A stretch of 64,000 bases of DNA from CAWAND01 sp963783335 (GCA_963783335.1 CAWAND010000004.1:62001-126000); one strand, 5' to 3'. Counted from the first letter of the stretch, positions 1-9,502 are shown. Numbers and translations are program-made. Notes: generated from the sequence alone by a model not told the origin.

Positions 1-10
1 TTGCAAGCAG

Positions 11-139
11 GTTCTGTCTGAGAGTCGAGTATCTTTGGCCCGAGCTGCCCAACGCTCGGGCCCTTTTGTTGGGACCGACCGCCGAGAACAGGCAATGCGC
101 CTCAAAATCGAGCAAAGCCTTACAAGGAGGCACACAGCA
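11..139 (+). promoter_or_regulatory. structured 5' leader of the first cold-shock gene
   Basis: The leader carries a block GTTCTGTCTGAGAGTC (11-26), then a perfect 9-bp inverted repeat GGCCCGAGC (37-45) / GCTCGGGCC (54-62) followed by CTTTT, then a purine-rich stretch and the Shine-Dalgarno AAGGAGG (124-130). The same elements occur in the same order upstream of the second cold-shock gene at 33.6 kb; the distance from block to hairpin is exactly 26 bases in both. A terminator-like hairpin inside a leader suggests attenuation or a temperature-responsive switch (inference). The promoter probably lies outside the window. Confidence 0.6.
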
Positions 140-349
140 ATGTCTGAAAGAATTAACGGTACGGTCAAATGGTTCAATGGTGAAAAGGGCTACGGCTTCA
201 TCGCCCGCGAGAGCGGCGATGATGTCTTCGTCCACTACTCTGCGATCATGAGCGACGGATACCGCGATCTGGCCGAAGGCCAGAAAGTGGAGTTCGAGGT
301 CGAGGCGTCCCCCAAGGGGCCGCACGCCGTGAACGTCAACGTCGTCTGA
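140..349 (+). CDS. csp: cold-shock domain protein (CspA family)
   Basis: A 69-residue single cold-shock domain, the usual length for the family. It shows both nucleic-acid-binding motifs: KGYGFI (RNP1) and DVFVHYSAI (RNP2), after the typical opening GTVKWFNGEKG. Such proteins bind single-stranded RNA/DNA in the cytoplasm and act as RNA chaperones. The ATG at 140 is chosen because AAGGAGG lies 9 bases upstream and because homology starts there; the open frame extends upstream through the leader but that part is not cold-shock sequence. A close paralogue with the same leader lies at 33596-33805. Confidence 0.95.
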   Translation: MSERINGTVKWFNGEKGYGFIARESGDDVFVHYSAIMSDGYRDLAEGQKVEFEVEASPKGPHAVNVNVV

Positions 350-373
350 TTTCAGCTGACTTTGACTGCCAGA

Positions 374-405
374 AGCCCCCGGGAAACCGGGGGCTTTTCT
401 TTTTG
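374..405 (+). terminator. Rho-independent terminator of csp
   Basis: Stem AGCCCCCGG / CCGGGGGCT (374-382 and 387-395) with a GAAA tetraloop, followed by TTTTCTTTTT. It lies 25 bases after the csp stop codon. The 277 bases from here to the DUF362 stop codon hold no gene that I can support. Confidence 0.92.
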
Positions 406-682
406 TATCAAACATCTTGCATGCGCTCTTCCCAGATGTCAGTTCACAGCCCCTCGGCGAGGTTCAACTTGCGGTCGGTTGGTTCCATTGCCTATGGATG
501 GTCCGAACTGCGGGCGACAGGGGACGATTATCGGCCGGCCCTGCCGGGGGCAGCCGGCGCCCAGGCGAGGGGTTCGCCTGACCTTGAGCCGGCGGTTTCC
601 CGAAGCGACCGAAAGTGTGACCATGAGCTGGGGGATTGCCTCGGGAGGCACAGCCCCCGTACCCCGGTTGGTAGACCGTTGG

Positions 683-1798
683 CTAATCCGCCGCCAGCAA
701 ATCCTTGAGCGGAGCCGCGAAGGCGGCGCTCTTTTCGTCGGGCGTGATCAGCCCAATCTCGGAAGGGCTGGAGACTCCCAATCCGAGTTTTGCGGCGCGT
801 GCAATCTGCTCCTGCTCAAAGATCGGGCCCCTGGCCACGTCGGGCGTGGTGCCGTACCAGCGCAAAATGGCGACGCCCACGGCGTCCAGCGCCACGCGGT
901 CCGTTGCGGCCAAGATGAGCCCCGGTGCGACGCGCGTGCCTCGGTCGGGGCCGCCGTCGATGAACGCCTGCATGGCATCCATCAGAATCAAATCGGGCTG
1001 GTAGGCGGTGTTGATTTCGGCGATCATCCGGCGTTGGTTGGCTGATCCGTGGAGTTCGTTCATGTAGTCGTGGCCTTCGCCCGGGATCCACCTTGCGGCC
1101 AGGCCGACCGAGTTCTTCAACGAGAGCGTGAACTGCCCTCCGAAGCGGTGCGTCTTGAGGCAGCAGGTTTGGACGACACCCTCCTTGGCCAGGACGGGGC
1201 GGGGCAAGGCAAACCCATATCGCCAATGGCTTGAGTCGGGCTGCATCAGGGTCCAGTCGTCGGCGCCAAGTTCGTCCAGCACCAAGGTCGACCACCCAAG
1301 CTCATCCGCCATGGCGAAGACGCCTTTGGATTGCATCACTGCTCGAGTGTCTCCCATCCCGCTGCGGTCGCCAACGGTCAGGTGATCCGCCCCCATCGCT
1401 TGCAGAGACTTTCCGAGCGCGAGCAGCGTGTCGGGGTGGGTGGAGCCTGGGAAAGGATCGGCGCTGTTAAAGTTGGGCTTGATGAACAGTGACTTCCCAC
1501 GGACCGAATCAACCTCCAACAACTCAAGGGCGCGCTTGGTGCCCTGCACGCGGTCGTCTGTCCGCACCATAACCACTCGGCCGGCGGGAAGGGACGTGGG
1601 GGTCGGAACGGCTGTCGGGGTGCTGGTTGGGGCTGCGGTGGGCTCTGAGGGTGGGTAAGGTGACGATGTTGGTGTTGGCTGTCCGGTGGGCTCAACGACC
1701 TGCGCCAGCCCCCCACAGGCGGACGCGGCCGCCGCGCCGGCTGCTGCGGCGGAGAGCTTGATGAATTCCCGGCGGTGAATCCGGTGTTCAGAGGTCAT
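683..1798 (-). CDS. Tat-exported DUF362 domain protein
   Basis: 371 residues. The N-terminus has a twin-arginine signal (RREFIKLSAAAAGAAAASACGG, split here as RREFIK plus an Ala-rich h-region) ending at a Cys that could be lipidated. A Pro/Thr/Ser linker (about residues 35-75) follows, then a DUF362 domain with VMVRTDDRV, SLFIKPNFN and HPDTLLALGKSL. DUF362 proteins are often found with Fe-S proteins, but their biochemical role is not settled and I see no Cys cluster here. The gene stands alone; a palindromic operator-like site lies about 170 bp upstream (1969-1986). Confidence 0.85.
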   Translation of the reverse strand: MTSEHRIHRREFIKLSAAAAGAAAASACGGLAQVVEPTGQPTPTSSPYPPSEPTAAPTSTPTAVPTPTSLPAGRVVMVRTDDRVQGTKRALELLEVDSVRGKSLFIKPNFNSADPFPGSTHPDTLLALGKSLQAMGADHLTVGDRSGMGDTRAVMQSKGVFAMADELGWSTLVLDELGADDWTLMQPDSSHWRYGFALPRPVLAKEGVVQTCCLKTHRFGGQFTLSLKNSVGLAARWIPGEGHDYMNELHGSANQRRMIAEINTAYQPDLILMDAMQAFIDGGPDRGTRVAPGLILAATDRVALDAVGVAILRWYGTTPDVARGPIFEQEQIARAAKLGLGVSSPSEIGLITPDEKSAAFAAPLKDLLAAD

Positions 1799-1968
1799 GG
1801 TATGGGCATTCTAGATGGACAGATCCATTTGCGCCATGCCTCGGCTTCTAACATCGAGAGCCCTGCGCCTTGCTGGGACCGGTCCGGCTGCGGTGCATCT
1901 TCGTCTCCTAATGCCATGCCCCATCTGGGCCATGGGAAAGCGCGCACAAAGTCATAGGTTCCGCCTGA

Positions 1969-1986
1969 TTGTGAAAATCCTCACAA
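1969..1986. promoter_or_regulatory. TGTGA-N6-TCACA palindrome, copy 1
   Basis: TTGTGAAAATCCTCACAA, an exact match to the half-sites of the dispersed palindrome. It lies between the VWA gene stop and the DUF362 start, thus in the likely promoter region of the DUF362 gene. Confidence 0.6.
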
Positions 1987-2007
1987 AACGAGCGGGACGT
2001 CGGCCAA

Positions 2008-3099
2008 TCACGGCAGCCGATTCCAACGCATCGACAGGCCGACGGCGAGGAGCATGAACAGCGCGCCCAACGCCAGGAAGGCAACGCTGATCTCGATGTC
2101 CTCCTTCTGCAGCGCGATCTGCTTGGGCAGATCCTGGAAGACCTGCAGAAGCTGGTCGGCGTTCTCGGCCCGGAAGTAGGCGCCGCCGGTGGTGTCGGCC
2201 ACCGCCTGCAGGGTCGGCTCATCGAGCAGCAGATAGTTGCCCCGACCACCGCGGCCTCCGCCAAACCCGCCCCGCGGGTCGAACCCGCCCTGCCCGAAAC
2301 CGCCTTGGAACCCGCCGAAAATGTCGCTGCCCAGCTGAGCTGACGTGCACACCATCGGGCTGAAATCGGTCGTCCCGAAGCCGATGGTGTACACGCGCAC
2401 GTGGCGGTCGGCGGCCTGCTGCGCGGCATCGACTGGTGACGGGCCGCGCGTGTTGGCCCCATCGGTGAGGAGCACGATGATGTCGGGCTGATAGTCAGAT
2501 CCTGCCGGTGTGCCTCCACTCTGGCCGCCCAGGTTCACCCCGCTGGGAGCGACCGCCGGGTTGACGCTGGCGATCGCGTCCAACCCCTTGAGCGTGGCGT
2601 TGCCGATGGCTGTGCCCAAAGAGGTGGTCAACGAGGCCAGGGCGTCGATCAGCTTCTGTTTGTCGTTGGTGGGCGGCACGATGACTTCAGCGAAGTCGGC
2701 GAAGGCCACAATCCCGATGCGCGTGTCATCCGCCTGCTGCTCGACAAACTTCGAGGCCGCCTCCTGGGCAACCGTAAGCCGATTGGGGGGCACATCGGAG
2801 GCGCACATGCTGCGTGAGACGTCGATGGCCAAGATGATCGTGGTTCGGCTGAGGGGGACCAGTACCTGGGCGGCAGGACGCGTCAGTGCTGCGATCAAGC
2901 TTGTCAGGCCGACCAGAAACAAGGCTGCCGGCAGGTGGCGGCGCCAGCGAGCACGATCGGGCAGCGCCTCACGGATCAGGGACAGGCTGGAATACCGCAC
3001 GGCGAACCGCCGGCGGCGGCGCAGGATCCACCAGTAGAGCAGGATTAGGATCGGGACCAACAGAAACAGCGGCAGCAAACCTGGCCACAACAGCCTCAT
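2008..3099 (-). CDS. VWA-domain membrane protein (BatA/BatB-like)
   Basis: 363 residues. Two membrane segments at the N-terminus (about 5-25 and 58-78), a von Willebrand factor A domain with the MIDAS motif DVSRSM and the TDGANT segment, then a last membrane helix near the C-terminus (VAFLALGALFMLLAVGL). The domain binds a divalent metal and a protein partner on the membrane face. A Gly-rich insert (about residues 260-290) interrupts the VWA domain. It is the last gene of the protease-MoxR-DUF58-VWA-VWA operon; in other bacteria such operons are linked to stress tolerance or assembly of surface complexes, and the substrate here is unknown. Confidence 0.9.
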   Translation of the reverse strand: MRLLWPGLLPLFLLVPILILLYWWILRRRRRFAVRYSSLSLIREALPDRARWRRHLPAALFLVGLTSLIAALTRPAAQVLVPLSRTTIILAIDVSRSMCASDVPPNRLTVAQEAASKFVEQQADDTRIGIVAFADFAEVIVPPTNDKQKLIDALASLTTSLGTAIGNATLKGLDAIASVNPAVAPSGVNLGGQSGGTPAGSDYQPDIIVLLTDGANTRGPSPVDAAQQAADRHVRVYTIGFGTTDFSPMVCTSAQLGSDIFGGFQGGFGQGGFDPRGGFGGGRGGRGNYLLLDEPTLQAVADTTGGAYFRAENADQLLQVFQDLPKQIALQKEDIEISVAFLALGALFMLLAVGLSMRWNRLP

Positions 3100-3156
3100 G
3101 GGTCTTTACCTCTCTGACCGATAAGTATCTCCCTGGAGGTCAATGAACGCGCCTCC

Positions 3157-4144
3157 TCATGGCACCCGCCCGTACCAGATCAATGACAAGATGGCGCCGA
3201 TCAGCAGGAGCAGGCTGCTCAGCCCTCCGACGATCGAGGTCACCTCCAGTTCCTGGCCGCGCGTCGTCAGCTGAAGGTCGACGTTCTTGTAGATGTTCTG
3301 GAGATCCTGGGCGTCCTGTGCCCGGTAGTACTTGCCGTTGGTGTCCTTGGCAATTGCCTGAAGTGTGGCCTCGTCCAACTGGGTCACGATGTTGAACCCG
3401 TCCACCTCGATCGTGGACCCCTCCGGGCTTCCAATACCGATGGGGTAGACGCGGACGCCGGCATCGGCCGCCAACTGGGCGACCTGCGCCGGGTCAGGGG
3501 TAGTTGGTGTTTTCGCCGTCGGTCAGGAGCATGATCACCGCCGACGAGTAGTTGTCGATCTTGAGTTGGTCAGTGCCGTCGGGCCCGGTGGCTTGGTCCA
3601 GGCTGAGTGCCTTGCCGGCGATGGCGTTCAGCGAAGTGAAGATGCCCTGGCCGAGGGAGGTGCCGCCTTGGGTCGAAATCCGGTCGATGGCGTCGAGGAC
3701 CGCCGCTTGATCGTAGGTGGGGGCCTGGACGATCAGGCCCGTCCCACCAAACGCCACCACCCCAAGCCGGATCGTCGGCGGCTGGTGGGTCACAAAGGTT
3801 CGGCCGGCCGCCTTGGCGGCTTCCAGGCGCGTGGGTTGGATGTCGTCGGCCGACATACTGTTGGACACATCGAAGGCCAGGATGACCGTGCCCTCCACTC
3901 GCGGCAGGTCGAGCGTCATCTGGGGTCGGGAAAGCCCAAACAGCAGCAGGCTCAAGCCGAGCATCATGAAGGAAGGGGGTAGGTGGCGTCGCATCCGAAC
4001 GGCGCGACCGCTGCGGTCGGCGATCACCATCGGCCCCAGTTCGGCCTCGCTTTTCCGTTTCACTTTGAGCCGGCGAAGATAGATCCACACCATGAGCGGG
4101 ATCAGCAGCAGACTGTACAAAGCCTGGGGCCAGATGAATGACAT
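3157..4144 (-). CDS. VWA-domain membrane protein (BatA-like), frameshifted
   Basis: The N-terminal part (4144-3494) has two membrane helices, the MIDAS motif DVSNSMSADD and ends at LLTDGENTNYP then a stop. The rest (ADAGVRVYPIGIGSPEG, later a C-terminal helix) continues in the next frame from about 3495 to 3157. The break falls in a run GGGG at 3497-3500 of the plus strand; removing one base gives NYPDPAQVAQLAADAG and a complete 328-residue protein like its neighbour. The insertion is more likely a sequencing error than decay. It pairs with the downstream VWA gene, and the two may form a heteromeric partner for MoxR. Confidence 0.85.
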
Positions 4145-4153
4145 TCTGTTTAG

Positions 4154-5078
4154 TTACCTTCGGCGCCGCTTGCGCAGCGATGCCATGCGCACCAGCGCCT
4201 GGACCAGGTCGTCGTCGGTCGACACGGCATAAAGATCGACGCCGGCACGGTTCAGGCTCTCTTGCAGGGCGGTTTCACGCGCCGCCACCGCCGCCTGCAG
4301 CCGGTGCCGAAAGACCGGGTCGCCCGTGTCGACATAGACTTGTTCCCCAGTCTCCGAATCCTCCACGTAGAGCATGCCGGCGGCCGGGAGCTCGTCCTCG
4401 CGCCGATCCCAGAGTTGGATGGCCACCAGGTCATGCCGCCGATTGAGCAGCGCCAGGGGTTTCTCCCAGCCGGGCAAGCTGAAGAAATCGGACATGAGGA
4501 ACACCAGGGAGCGGCGCTTGAGCGTGTTGTGGCCCGCTTGGAGCAGGGGTTTGAGATCGGTCTCACCGATCCCCGGATCCCCCGTCGCTTTCGGCCGAGC
4601 TCTCGAATCAACCTCGAGCACCTGTTTCTGACCTCCCAGCGGCGGAATCGTGCGTCCGCCCGTCCCGTTGTACAGCATGGCGCCTACGCGATTGCCTTGG
4701 CGCGTCAGTAGGCGAGCCAGGGTTCCGGCCAGGTCGATCATCACGAGCTGCTTGGTCCGGTCGGCCGGCCCAAAAGCCATCGAGCGGCTGATGTCCAGCA
4801 GAAACCAGGCTGTGATCTCGCGTTCTTCGTAGTACTGCCGAACATAGGATTTCGTTCAAGCGTGCCGTCACATTCCAGTCTATGTGGCGGATGTCGTCCT
4901 CCGGCTGGTACTCGCGCAGGTCGGCAAAGTCCAGGCCGGGGCCGTAAAAGAGCGTGTGGTAGTTCCCCTGAAGCAGCCCATCCAGGCGGCGAATGACATG
5001 CCAATCCAGCCGGTGCAGAATTCGCTCCGGCATACTGGAGGGGCTACGGCTGGGCGTCATTGGCGAGCTTACGTTCAT
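4154..5078 (-). CDS. DUF58 domain protein, frameshifted
   Basis: The signature DFADLREYQPEDDIRHIDW is present in the N-terminal part (from 5078), and the VWA-like C-terminal part resumes as DISRSMAFGPADR and runs to 4154. The frame changes at TTT 4850-4852 of the plus strand; removal of one base gives ESYVRQYYEEREITAWF, a normal DUF58 sequence of 307 residues. The start ATG overlaps the MoxR stop by four bases. DUF58 proteins are standard partners of MoxR ATPases; the role is probably in membrane or envelope complex maturation (inference from family). Confidence 0.88.
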
Positions 5079-6062
5079 CGATCAGAGATCTCCGGCATCG
5101 GCACGGCCTGCACCAAGCGATCAAGAAGGTCGTCGGGGGCGACATCATCCGCCAGGGCTTCGTACGAAAGGACCAAGCGGTGGCGGATGACGTCATGGGC
5201 CAGATCCCTCACGTCAGGCGGCAGGGCGTAGGCCCGGCCACGCAGGAAAGCCAGCGCACGCGCGCCCAAGATCAGGTTGATCGAGGCGCGCGGGCTGGCG
5301 CCGAACGTGATATAGGGCTTGCAGATCGGACAGGCCGGCCTGCTCCGGTCGGCGGGTGGCGGTGACGAGCTTGACGGCGTACTCGATCAGGGCCGGGTCC
5401 ACGTACACGGCGTCGACCTCGCTGTTGGAGGTCGACCAGCCTATCGCGAGTCGATGACCTCTTGGACGGCGCTCCAGGATACCCGACATGCGCTCGACGA
5501 TCACGAACTCTTCGGTCGGGCTGGGGTAATCGACCAGCACCTTGAGCATGAATCGGTCCACTTGGGCCTCGGGCAGCGGGTATGTCCCTTCGGACTCGAT
5601 CGGGTTCTGGGTGGCCATCACCAGGAAAGGATTGGGGGCTTTGAACGTCTCCCGGCCGATGGTCACCTGGCGTTCCTGCATCACTTCGAGCAAGGCACTT
5701 TGCACCTTGGCGGGCGCGCGGTTGATCTCATCCGCCAGCAGCAGATTTGTCATCACGGGCCCCAGCGACGTGTCAAATTCGCCCGTCTTCTGGTTGTAGA
5801 TGCGCGTCCCGACCAGGTCCGCCGGCACGAGGTCGGGTGTGAATTGGATGCGCCGGAATTCACCGCCGATGACATCCGCCAGGGTCTTAATGGCCATGGT
5901 CTTGGCCAGTCCGGGGACGCCCTCCACCAGAATGTGGCCGCGCGACAGCAGGGCTACGATCAGCCGCTCGAGCAGAATATCCTGCCCGACGATGATCTTC
6001 TTCACCTGGTACAGGACCTCTTCCATCGGTTTGCCGTCTAGGCGCCTCAGCGATGAGTCCAT
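5075..6062 (-). CDS. moxR: MoxR-family AAA+ ATPase, frameshifted
   Basis: Walker A GVPGLAKT, Walker B LLLADEINR, sensor ATQNPIESEGTYPLPEAQ and DRF are all present. MoxR ATPases act as chaperones that insert cofactors or remodel partner VWA proteins. The C-terminal lid domain shifts frame near 5319-5322; one base less gives SDLKPYITFGASPRAS leading into GARALAFLRGRAY and a 328-residue protein, the normal length. It is the second gene of the operon, 51 bases after the protease stop, and its stop overlaps the DUF58 start. Confidence 0.93.
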
Positions 6063-6113
6063 CGTGTCTCTCCGGATGAATGGGCGGATGTGGGAGGGAT
6101 GGCGAATGCAGGT

Positions 6114-6956
6114 TTAGTAGGGCGGTGCACCGGCAGCGGCCGCCGCCGCCGGGATGGGCACTGCCAACCCGATCCCGATGAAGGTGCGTTGATCGGTGGG
6201 GTTGGCTAGCCCGGTGACGATTCCGATCACCTGTCCGTAACGGTTGAGCAGCGGCCCGCCGGAATTGCCCGGGTTGACGGCGGCGTCGAACTGAATCAGC
6301 CCTGAGAGGTGCTTGCCGCTGTCGGTGACGGTCATTGAGCGGTCGAAGCCTGAGATTACGCCAGCGGTCATCGTGCCCACCAGGCCGAAGGGATTGCCCA
6401 CGGCGTAGGCTTCATCGCCGACACGCACCGACCGAAGGCTGCCCAGAACAGCGGGCACGATCAGGCTGGGTGGTTGATCGGGATGCAGCACGGCGATATC
6501 GATGTCGGGCTGGGTGTTGACGACTTGAGCGGTCCCTTCGGAGCCGTCGGCGAAGGTGACCTTGATCGACTGAGCGCCATCGACGACATGGAGTGCGGTC
6601 AGGATATCGGCTGCGGCGTTGATCACGACCCCGGTCCCCAGGCCGCTTTCCTTCGCTTGCTCCCCATTCTGTGTCTCGATGAGGACCAGCGACGGCAGGA
6701 CGGTCTGATAGACCTGGGATGAAAAGGCGGGTGCCGGCGTGGCGGAGGCGAAGGCCTGTGCCACCTGTGTCTCCACCTGCGCCGTGGTCAGAGGCTCAAG
6801 GGGTGGGTCGTAGGTTCTGTAGAAGAAGACGGCGGTGACGGCGGATAAAAGGACCAGGAGAATGATCGCCAGCCGCGGCCAGACCTTGCGCAGCAGGCTG
6901 CGCAGCCGACCCGGATCGGCCTGGGACCCCGGCAACTGAGAAATTCCGCCCTCCAC
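6114..6956 (-). CDS. membrane-anchored trypsin-like serine protease (S1C/HtrA type, no PDZ)
   Basis: 280 residues: one N-terminal membrane helix (about 28-46), then a chymotrypsin-fold domain with the triad His in LTALHVVDG, Asp in DIDIAVL and Ser in NPGNSGGPLL. The active site would face outside. The protein ends with AVPIP followed by an Ala-rich tail, with no PDZ domain, so it is shorter than DegP/DegS. It precedes moxR on the same strand and probably heads that operon. The link to the MoxR-VWA complex (processing of a VWA partner or surface protein) is inference from position. Confidence 0.88.
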   Translation of the reverse strand: MEGGISQLPGSQADPGRLRSLLRKVWPRLAIILLVLLSAVTAVFFYRTYDPPLEPLTTAQVETQVAQAFASATPAPAFSSQVYQTVLPSLVLIETQNGEQAKESGLGTGVVINAAADILTALHVVDGAQSIKVTFADGSEGTAQVVNTQPDIDIAVLHPDQPPSLIVPAVLGSLRSVRVGDEAYAVGNPFGLVGTMTAGVISGFDRSMTVTDSGKHLSGLIQFDAAVNPGNSGGPLLNRYGQVIGIVTGLANPTDQRTFIGIGLAVPIPAAAAAAGAPPY

Positions 6957-7142
6957 CCGGCGAACGTTTCGCCACTGACTTCAAAGCATACCAGACGGCT
7001 CTTAAGACAGTATGAAGAAAAGGCGTGGTTTGGATCTGTGGGCGTCAGAGTTGCGAGCTAGGAGCACTGAGCGGTGAGCATGCAACGACCGCCGCTGGTC
7101 TCTTCCCGCGGAAGGGGTGAAACCGTCCCGGATGATGCAGGA

Positions 7143-7166
7143 AGGGGCACGGCATGCCGTGCCCCT
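7143..7166. repeat. 24-bp perfect palindrome (REP-like)
   Basis: AGGGGCACGGCA is followed directly by its reverse complement TGCCGTGCCCCT. It stands in a 299-bp gap between two leftward genes and is not followed by a T-run. Short palindromes of this kind are typical of dispersed intergenic repeats; I see only one copy in this window. Confidence 0.6.
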
Positions 7167-7189
7167 ATCCTGACCGTTGCTGCGTCAGA

Positions 7190-7207
7190 TTGTGAAAGAA
7201 TTCATAA
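7190..7207. promoter_or_regulatory. TGTGA-N6-TCATA palindrome, degenerate copy
   Basis: TTGTGAAAGAATTCATAA differs from the dispersed palindrome at one base of the right half-site. It lies about 230 bp upstream of the protease gene and partly overlaps the hairpin at 7206-7247, so its function is uncertain. Confidence 0.35.
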
Positions 7208-7247
7208 GCGGGCCAGACGAAGCATGCGGCGACGTCCTGGCCCGCTT
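7206..7247 (-). terminator. hairpin after the membrane-protein gene
   Basis: An 11-bp perfect inverted repeat AAGCGGGCCAG / CTGGCCCGCTT with a 20-base loop starts nine bases after the stop codon of the leftward gene at 7256. There is no clean T-run, so it may be a weak or Rho-assisted terminator. Confidence 0.45.
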
Positions 7248-7255
7248 CCCCTTGT

Positions 7256-7948
7256 TTAGGCCGCCGCGGTTTGCCCCTTGGTGGCCCAAAGGCTCACCAC
7301 GGTGATCCACACCAGGGCCAACAGCAGCATCAGATAGGCGATGGGGGTGAGCATCAGCACGGCCACGACGATCGCCGCCCAATTGAACCAGGCGGGAAGG
7401 GTCCGCGCCCGAAGCCAGAGGACGGAGGCTGCCAGCATGAAGGCCGCCATCGCCACGCCGAACATCTGCCCCAGCAGATTGCCGTAGAAGTCATACAGGG
7501 CCACCGCCTCCACCGGCCCCAGGCCCCCCGGAGAGCCGGCGCGTGAGCCCGTGGCGATCAGGGTGGAGAAGCCGATCCCCAGGACGACTCCCGAGGTCGT
7601 TCCGCCGGCAAAGCCGAGTTTCACCAGCCAGCCCCCCGAAGGATCGGCCTGGCGCAGTCGAATGGCCGTCGTGCTGGCAAAGACCAGCATCAGAAAGGCG
7701 GAGGCGTTGCCCAGGAACCCAGCCGTCAACAGGCCGCCGGGGGCCCGGCTGAAGGCGGATACCAGCTGCTCGCCGCTGGGCAAATAGTCGTACACGCCCA
7801 CCATGGCTGAGGCTGCGCCCAAGGCGATCACGGCGAGCAGACCGCTCAAAGGGGCCAATCGATCGAGTCGTGAGGTGTTCAAGAGTCGCCTCCAAGCTGA
7901 ATGGTTGGTCCTTGAGTCCATCTTAGATGGAAGCGATATGGTCGTCAT
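7256..7948 (-). CDS. hypothetical multi-pass membrane protein
   Basis: 230 residues with about six hydrophobic helices (near 36-55, 74-92, 112-132, 148-168, 174-188 and 192-220), small residues in the helices and a short basic N-terminus. I do not recognise the family; the arrangement resembles DUF4386-like integral membrane proteins but no diagnostic motif is seen. A second possible start is the ATG at 7921. It stands alone between two hairpins, so it is probably a single-gene unit. Confidence 0.65.
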   Translation of the reverse strand: MTTISLPSKMDSRTNHSAWRRLLNTSRLDRLAPLSGLLAVIALGAASAMVGVYDYLPSGEQLVSAFSRAPGGLLTAGFLGNASAFLMLVFASTTAIRLRQADPSGGWLVKLGFAGGTTSGVVLGIGFSTLIATGSRAGSPGGLGPVEAVALYDFYGNLLGQMFGVAMAAFMLAASVLWLRARTLPAWFNWAAIVVAVLMLTPIAYLMLLLALVWITVVSLWATKGQTAAA

Positions 7949-7961
7949 GGGGGCGGTCGCT

Positions 7962-7994
7962 CAGCCGGCTCGGGAAGTCCTCCCGAGCCGGCTG
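7962..7994 (-). terminator. hairpin after the beta-propeller lipoprotein gene
   Basis: A 14-bp perfect stem CAGCCGGCTCGGGA / TCCCGAGCCGGCTG with a five-base loop lies 30 bases after the stop of the leftward gene at 8025. No T-run follows on the minus strand. Confidence 0.55.
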
Positions 7995-8024
7995 GGGATA
8001 CCACCTGTGACCCAACTCCGGCGT

Positions 8025-9362
8025 CTAGGGCTGAATCACGAAGGGAACGGTTGCCGCCTGCGCCTCGGCCGGAGTCTGGAAGAACTCGACCGGGACGCGC
8101 ACAAGGTCGCGGTCAAGCGGCTCGGCCTGGGGCCGGTTGAAGCGGGTGAAGTACACGTAGCCGGTCTTGCCGCTGGTCTCGAAGTCCTGGGACGGGCTGT
8201 TGGGATCGAGCAGGGTGGCATACAAAAGGTAAGGGTCATCTCCGGGCTGCCAGGTCCAGGGAAGCTTGGCCTCGAACAACAGTTGACGCTGGTCCCAGTG
8301 GATCAGATCTGACGACGTCGAGTACAAGACGCCCCACACCTCGCGCCCATCAATGTGTGTGGCGGTGATGCCCACCATCACGTAGCGGTTGAGGTACGTG
8401 TTGAAGGTGACGCTTTGATCCATGATGCCCAGCGTGTCAGGGCTGATCCCGGCGCAGGGCATGCCGCCCAACGCCGAGTCGGGCATGGTGTACGGATCGC
8501 CCATCCGGACGTTGAATCCGTCGCCATCCCAGAAGCGCCACGACGCAGGGTCGCTCAAATCCTCGGTGCGCATTAAGCAGATGCGCTGCTCGTCGCTGCT
8601 GGTGGCGTCGATGCGGACAAAGGCGTAGTAGGCGCCGTCCTTCTTTACGATGTTGCTGGGCTCGAATACGCCGTTCGGTCCGGTTTCCGCCTGGTAGCGG
8701 TCGGGCAGTGCAGCCACCAGATGGCCCGGCGGGGTGGCCGCCTCGTCGTAGGATTGGCCGCCGTCGGTGGAAAGCGCCAGCGTGATGCTGTTGTACCAGC
8801 ACTGGAAGTGGTCCACGCTGGCACAGTCGGTGCTGTGCTCCCATCCGTGATACTCCTGGTGCACCAGGGCGTAGATCGTCGTGCCGTCCTCGGTATAGGG
8901 GGCGGCAATCCACTGGTTGTCGTCGAACAGCGCCGGATCGGGGTTGTGATCGGAGGCCATACGCACCGTGCAGTCGCGCGTCACCTCGTCCAGAGTCGGG
9001 CCGATCATGCGCCGCGTTTCGATGTGGCTGCTGATCAACTGCACGTTTCCGTCGGCGTCGCGGAAGGCCCGGGCGGGCAAGTCGGGAATGTCGAGCCTGG
9101 TGCAGCGATCGGCCGACCAGTCGAACACCGTCTCTACCGGTCCGACCACCGCCATGCCCGCCGGACCGGGGGTGGGGCTGGGCGCGACGGTTGGGGTATC
9201 GGTGGGGGCGGAGGTCGCCGTGGACGAGAGGGCCGCGTTGGCTGACGGGGAAGTTGGGGCCGTGGCACCTGAGGGAGCCGGCGCATTGCATGCGGCCCCA
9301 AAGAGAGTGAGCAGCAGGATCCAGGGTAGGCCCTTGGTCAACGAGGCGCAATGGTTTGGCAC
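8025..9362 (-). CDS. surface lipoprotein with a glycosidase-like beta-propeller
   Basis: 445 residues. Signal peptide with lipobox FGAAC (Cys about residue 25), a Ser/Thr/Pro/Ala linker (about 28-68), then repeats of the type seen in five-bladed glycosidase or sialidase-like propellers: ALSTDGGQSY, FEPSNIVKKDGAYYAF, LYSTSSDLIHWDQRQLL. These read like blades that display a surface for sugar or other extracellular ligands. I cannot assign a catalytic residue set, so enzymatic activity is not claimed. It is divergent from the next lipoprotein gene and shares the 140-bp promoter gap with it. Confidence 0.75.
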   Translation of the reverse strand: MPNHCASLTKGLPWILLLTLFGAACNAPAPSGATAPTSPSANAALSSTATSAPTDTPTVAPSPTPGPAGMAVVGPVETVFDWSADRCTRLDIPDLPARAFRDADGNVQLISSHIETRRMIGPTLDEVTRDCTVRMASDHNPDPALFDDNQWIAAPYTEDGTTIYALVHQEYHGWEHSTDCASVDHFQCWYNSITLALSTDGGQSYDEAATPPGHLVAALPDRYQAETGPNGVFEPSNIVKKDGAYYAFVRIDATSSDEQRICLMRTEDLSDPASWRFWDGDGFNVRMGDPYTMPDSALGGMPCAGISPDTLGIMDQSVTFNTYLNRYVMVGITATHIDGREVWGVLYSTSSDLIHWDQRQLLFEAKLPWTWQPGDDPYLLYATLLDPNSPSQDFETSGKTGYVYFTRFNRPQAEPLDRDLVRVPVEFFQTPAEAQAATVPFVIQP

Positions 9363-9502
9363 GGGTGTGTTCCTCCATTCATGAGTACAGCCGGAAGGCG
9401 GCGTTTCAAAGCCGAGATTGTCCCCCTAAGGCCGCGTGAGTGCAACCTCGGAACGAGTGTTGTACAATCCGGCTTTGGATTCACCAAGCCAGGGAGGTGC
9501 TT

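Noticed and set aside
8437..9378. Minus-strand open frame in another phase of the propeller gene
   Set aside because: The composition is Arg/Pro-rich without domains, and the other phase has the lipobox and blade repeats.
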